DNA from: Candidatus Saccharibacteria bacterium CG10_big_fil_rev_8_21_14_0_10_47_8 | GTDB lineage: Bacteria > Patescibacteriota > Saccharimonadia > Saccharimonadales > UBA10212 | Direction: 5' to 3' | Length of the DNA: 5,654 nt | NCBI GenBank assembly: GCA_002793885.1 | Contig: PFEG01000049.1 | Location: 9,379-15,032, forward strand | Shown here: one piece after another, positions 5,031-5,654 of the stretch | Layout: every line of letters starts with the position of its first letter | Position numbering within the stretch: position 1 is the stretch's first letter | Made by a program: the position numbers and the translations under genes | The notes under the pieces: generated by a model | What the model was told of the DNA's origin: nothing | Database searches by the model: none | What the model saw: the letters and a program-made list of their open reading frames with translations, nothing else

Positions 5031-5440
5031 AATTCCCTCCCGGTTTCCGGAGTGTCCAAAAAATCTTGTAAAATTATAGCCGCCGCCAGAGCATCTGCGC
5101 TATGGGTACTCTTTTTATCAGACATCTGGCGAGCTTCAGCCATTTTGGTAGTTAACGATTCGTCCTGCCAGTAAAATGGTTTGTTTATGTGGTTTTTAGC
5201 CTCATCCACCCAGGCGCGTGTCCAGATGGACTGAGCAGTATCCTTGCCGCTTTGCGCACGGGGCAAACCCACAACAATGGCATCTGTTTTATGGGCAGTA
5301 ATAATTTTTTGCAATTGCTGATATATATCTTTGGTCTTTAGAGTGGTAAATGGTTCTGATAAACGAGCATACATCGATGCCCGGGCCACGCCGGTGCGAG
5401 CTTGTCCGACATCCAATCCTAATAGCTCTTGAATTTCCAC
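5024..5440 (-). CDS. ruvX: RuvX/YqgF family RNase H-fold nuclease
   Basis: At 138 residues this is the usual length for the family. It has LGLDVGQARTGVA with catalytic D10, IVVGLPRAQSGKDT (55-68) matching the VVGLP-G strand, DESLTT (93-98) for the DERLTT motif, and HSADALAAAIILQDFL with D116. The family has an RNase H-like fold with metal-binding acidic residues. It is described both as a Holliday-junction resolvase and as the nuclease acting at the 5' end of pre-16S rRNA; the latter is better supported for E. coli YqgF. The start is a GTG (5438-5440) only 4 nt after the stop of the preceding gene and with at best a weak AGAG ribosome site, so translation probably depends on coupling. It ends inside the mltG start (ATGTTAA overlap). 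The next gene, mltG, acts in wall synthesis, so linkage is by operon rather than shared chemistry. Confidence 0.95.
   Translation of the reverse strand: MEIQELLGLDVGQARTGVARASMYARLSEPFTTLKTKDIYQQLQKIITAHKTDAIVVGLPRAQSGKDTAQSIWTRAWVDEAKNHINKPFYWQDESLTTKMAEARQMSDKKSTHSADALAAAIILQDFLDTPETGRELC
5035..5041 (-). promoter_or_regulatory. Strong Shine-Dalgarno for mltG, inside the ruvX 3' end
   Basis: GGGAGGG on the minus strand, with its GGAGG core 5 nt before the ATG at 5028-5030, is the best ribosome-binding site in the window. It is embedded in the last ruvX codons (Gly-Arg-Glu). It contrasts with sbcB, EEP and obg, which have none. Confidence 0.85.
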
Positions 5441-5444
5441 GACT

Positions 5445-5654
5445 CTAATCTTTTACTTGCTGCTGGATAACCTTGATCTTGGCGGTATTCTTGGGAGCCT
5501 TAGACACCCAGAAAGGACTCATATCAACTTTAACGTCTTTCACCCCAGGTATTGAGGTAATTGTTGAGCGGATATTATTGCTTTTTTGTCCGCCGATCTG
5601 TTTTTTGATGCCGTCTACGTCAATAATTGGCACTGCTGTGGTATCTTCGCTGAT
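5445..5654 (-). CDS. C-terminal end of an unidentified protein, truncated by the window edge
   Basis: The frame is open from the right edge to a TAG at 5445-5447, giving the last 69 residues of a longer protein. A GTG lies seven codons in (5631-5633), but the frame continues upstream of it (I-S-E-D-T-T-A), so it is probably internal. The visible part looks like a small alternating strand-helix-strand domain: I-D-V-D-G-I-K-K-Q-I-G-G, then IPGVKDVKVDMSPFWVSKAP, then AKIKV. From memory, a similar PGVKDV...PFW...P-x-KIK ending occurs in large secreted CPR proteins annotated as baseplate J-like, often near ruvX; this is a tentative association, not a match I can prove. It is first in an apparent operon with ruvX (4-nt gap) and mltG. 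Confidence 0.75.
   Translation of the reverse strand: MSEDTTAVPIIDVDGIKKQIGGQKSNNIRSTITSIPGVKDVKVDMSPFWVSKAPKNTAKIKVIQQQVKD

Noticed and set aside
5631..5633. GTG as the true start of a 62-residue protein before ruvX
   Set aside because: The frame stays open to the window edge, there is no Shine-Dalgarno, and the visible domain looks like the tail of a larger protein.
1..5654. Alternative genetic code (UGA as Gly or Trp), as in some CPR groups
   Set aside because: None of the reading frames contains an in-frame TGA and Trp is encoded by TGG throughout; the standard code explains all genes.
1..5654. Mobile elements, CRISPR arrays, tRNA or toxin-antitoxin genes
   Set aside because: No transposase, regular repeat array, cloverleaf or paired small genes were seen; every segment is accounted for by housekeeping-type genes and short spacers.

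Overview
The window reads as ordinary, tightly packed bacterial chromosome, most likely from a Patescibacteria (CPR) member, with Saccharibacteria-like lineages the best guess. That placement is an inference from three things: the gene set (Obg, RuvX, MltG and a secreted LysM-CHAP hydrolase), very short intergenic gaps, and start regions where a -10 box sits directly on the start codon. No sequence search could be run. The standard genetic code fits: all six visible stops are TAA or TAG and no reading frame needs a recoded TGA.

Layout. At the left edge, on the minus strand, lies the 5' part (168 codons) of an exonuclease I gene (sbcB), cut by the window border. A 40-bp divergent promoter region separates it from a plus-strand gene of the endonuclease/exonuclease/phosphatase (EEP) fold (547-1290). 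That gene converges on obg (1287-2561, minus), and the two share the four bases TTAA, which supply both stop codons. The rest is minus strand, in transcription order from the right: the C-terminal end of an unidentified protein (from 5654 down to 5445), ruvX (5440-5024), mltG (5030-3984), a 164-bp spacer, a membrane-anchored LysM-CHAP peptidoglycan hydrolase (about 3816-2626), a 64-bp spacer, and obg. No stretch over 300 bases lacks a gene, and no tRNA, rRNA, CRISPR array, insertion sequence or convincing intrinsic terminator was seen.

How the genes work together. The right half is a growth and cell-envelope cluster: RuvX (nuclease fold; 16S rRNA maturation or Holliday-junction processing), MltG (ends nascent glycan strands), a LysM-CHAP enzyme that probably cuts peptides in peptidoglycan, and the ribosome-linked GTPase Obg. 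The left half holds two predicted nucleases sharing one regulatory gap. The partial gene, ruvX and mltG are almost certainly one operon (4-nt gap, then 7-nt overlap). The LysM-CHAP gene appears to have its own extended -10 promoter and a foldable leader of about 94 nt. Three genes (sbcB, EEP, obg) have -10-like boxes 7-8 nt before the ATG and no Shine-Dalgarno, which points to leaderless mRNAs; mltG and LysM-CHAP have clear Shine-Dalgarno sequences.

I see no novel multi-gene system. The items most worth a second look are the mixed leaderless/leadered start architecture, the probable AUU start and structured leader of the LysM-CHAP gene, the non-canonical G4 motif of Obg, and the telomere-like G-rich spacer upstream of obg.
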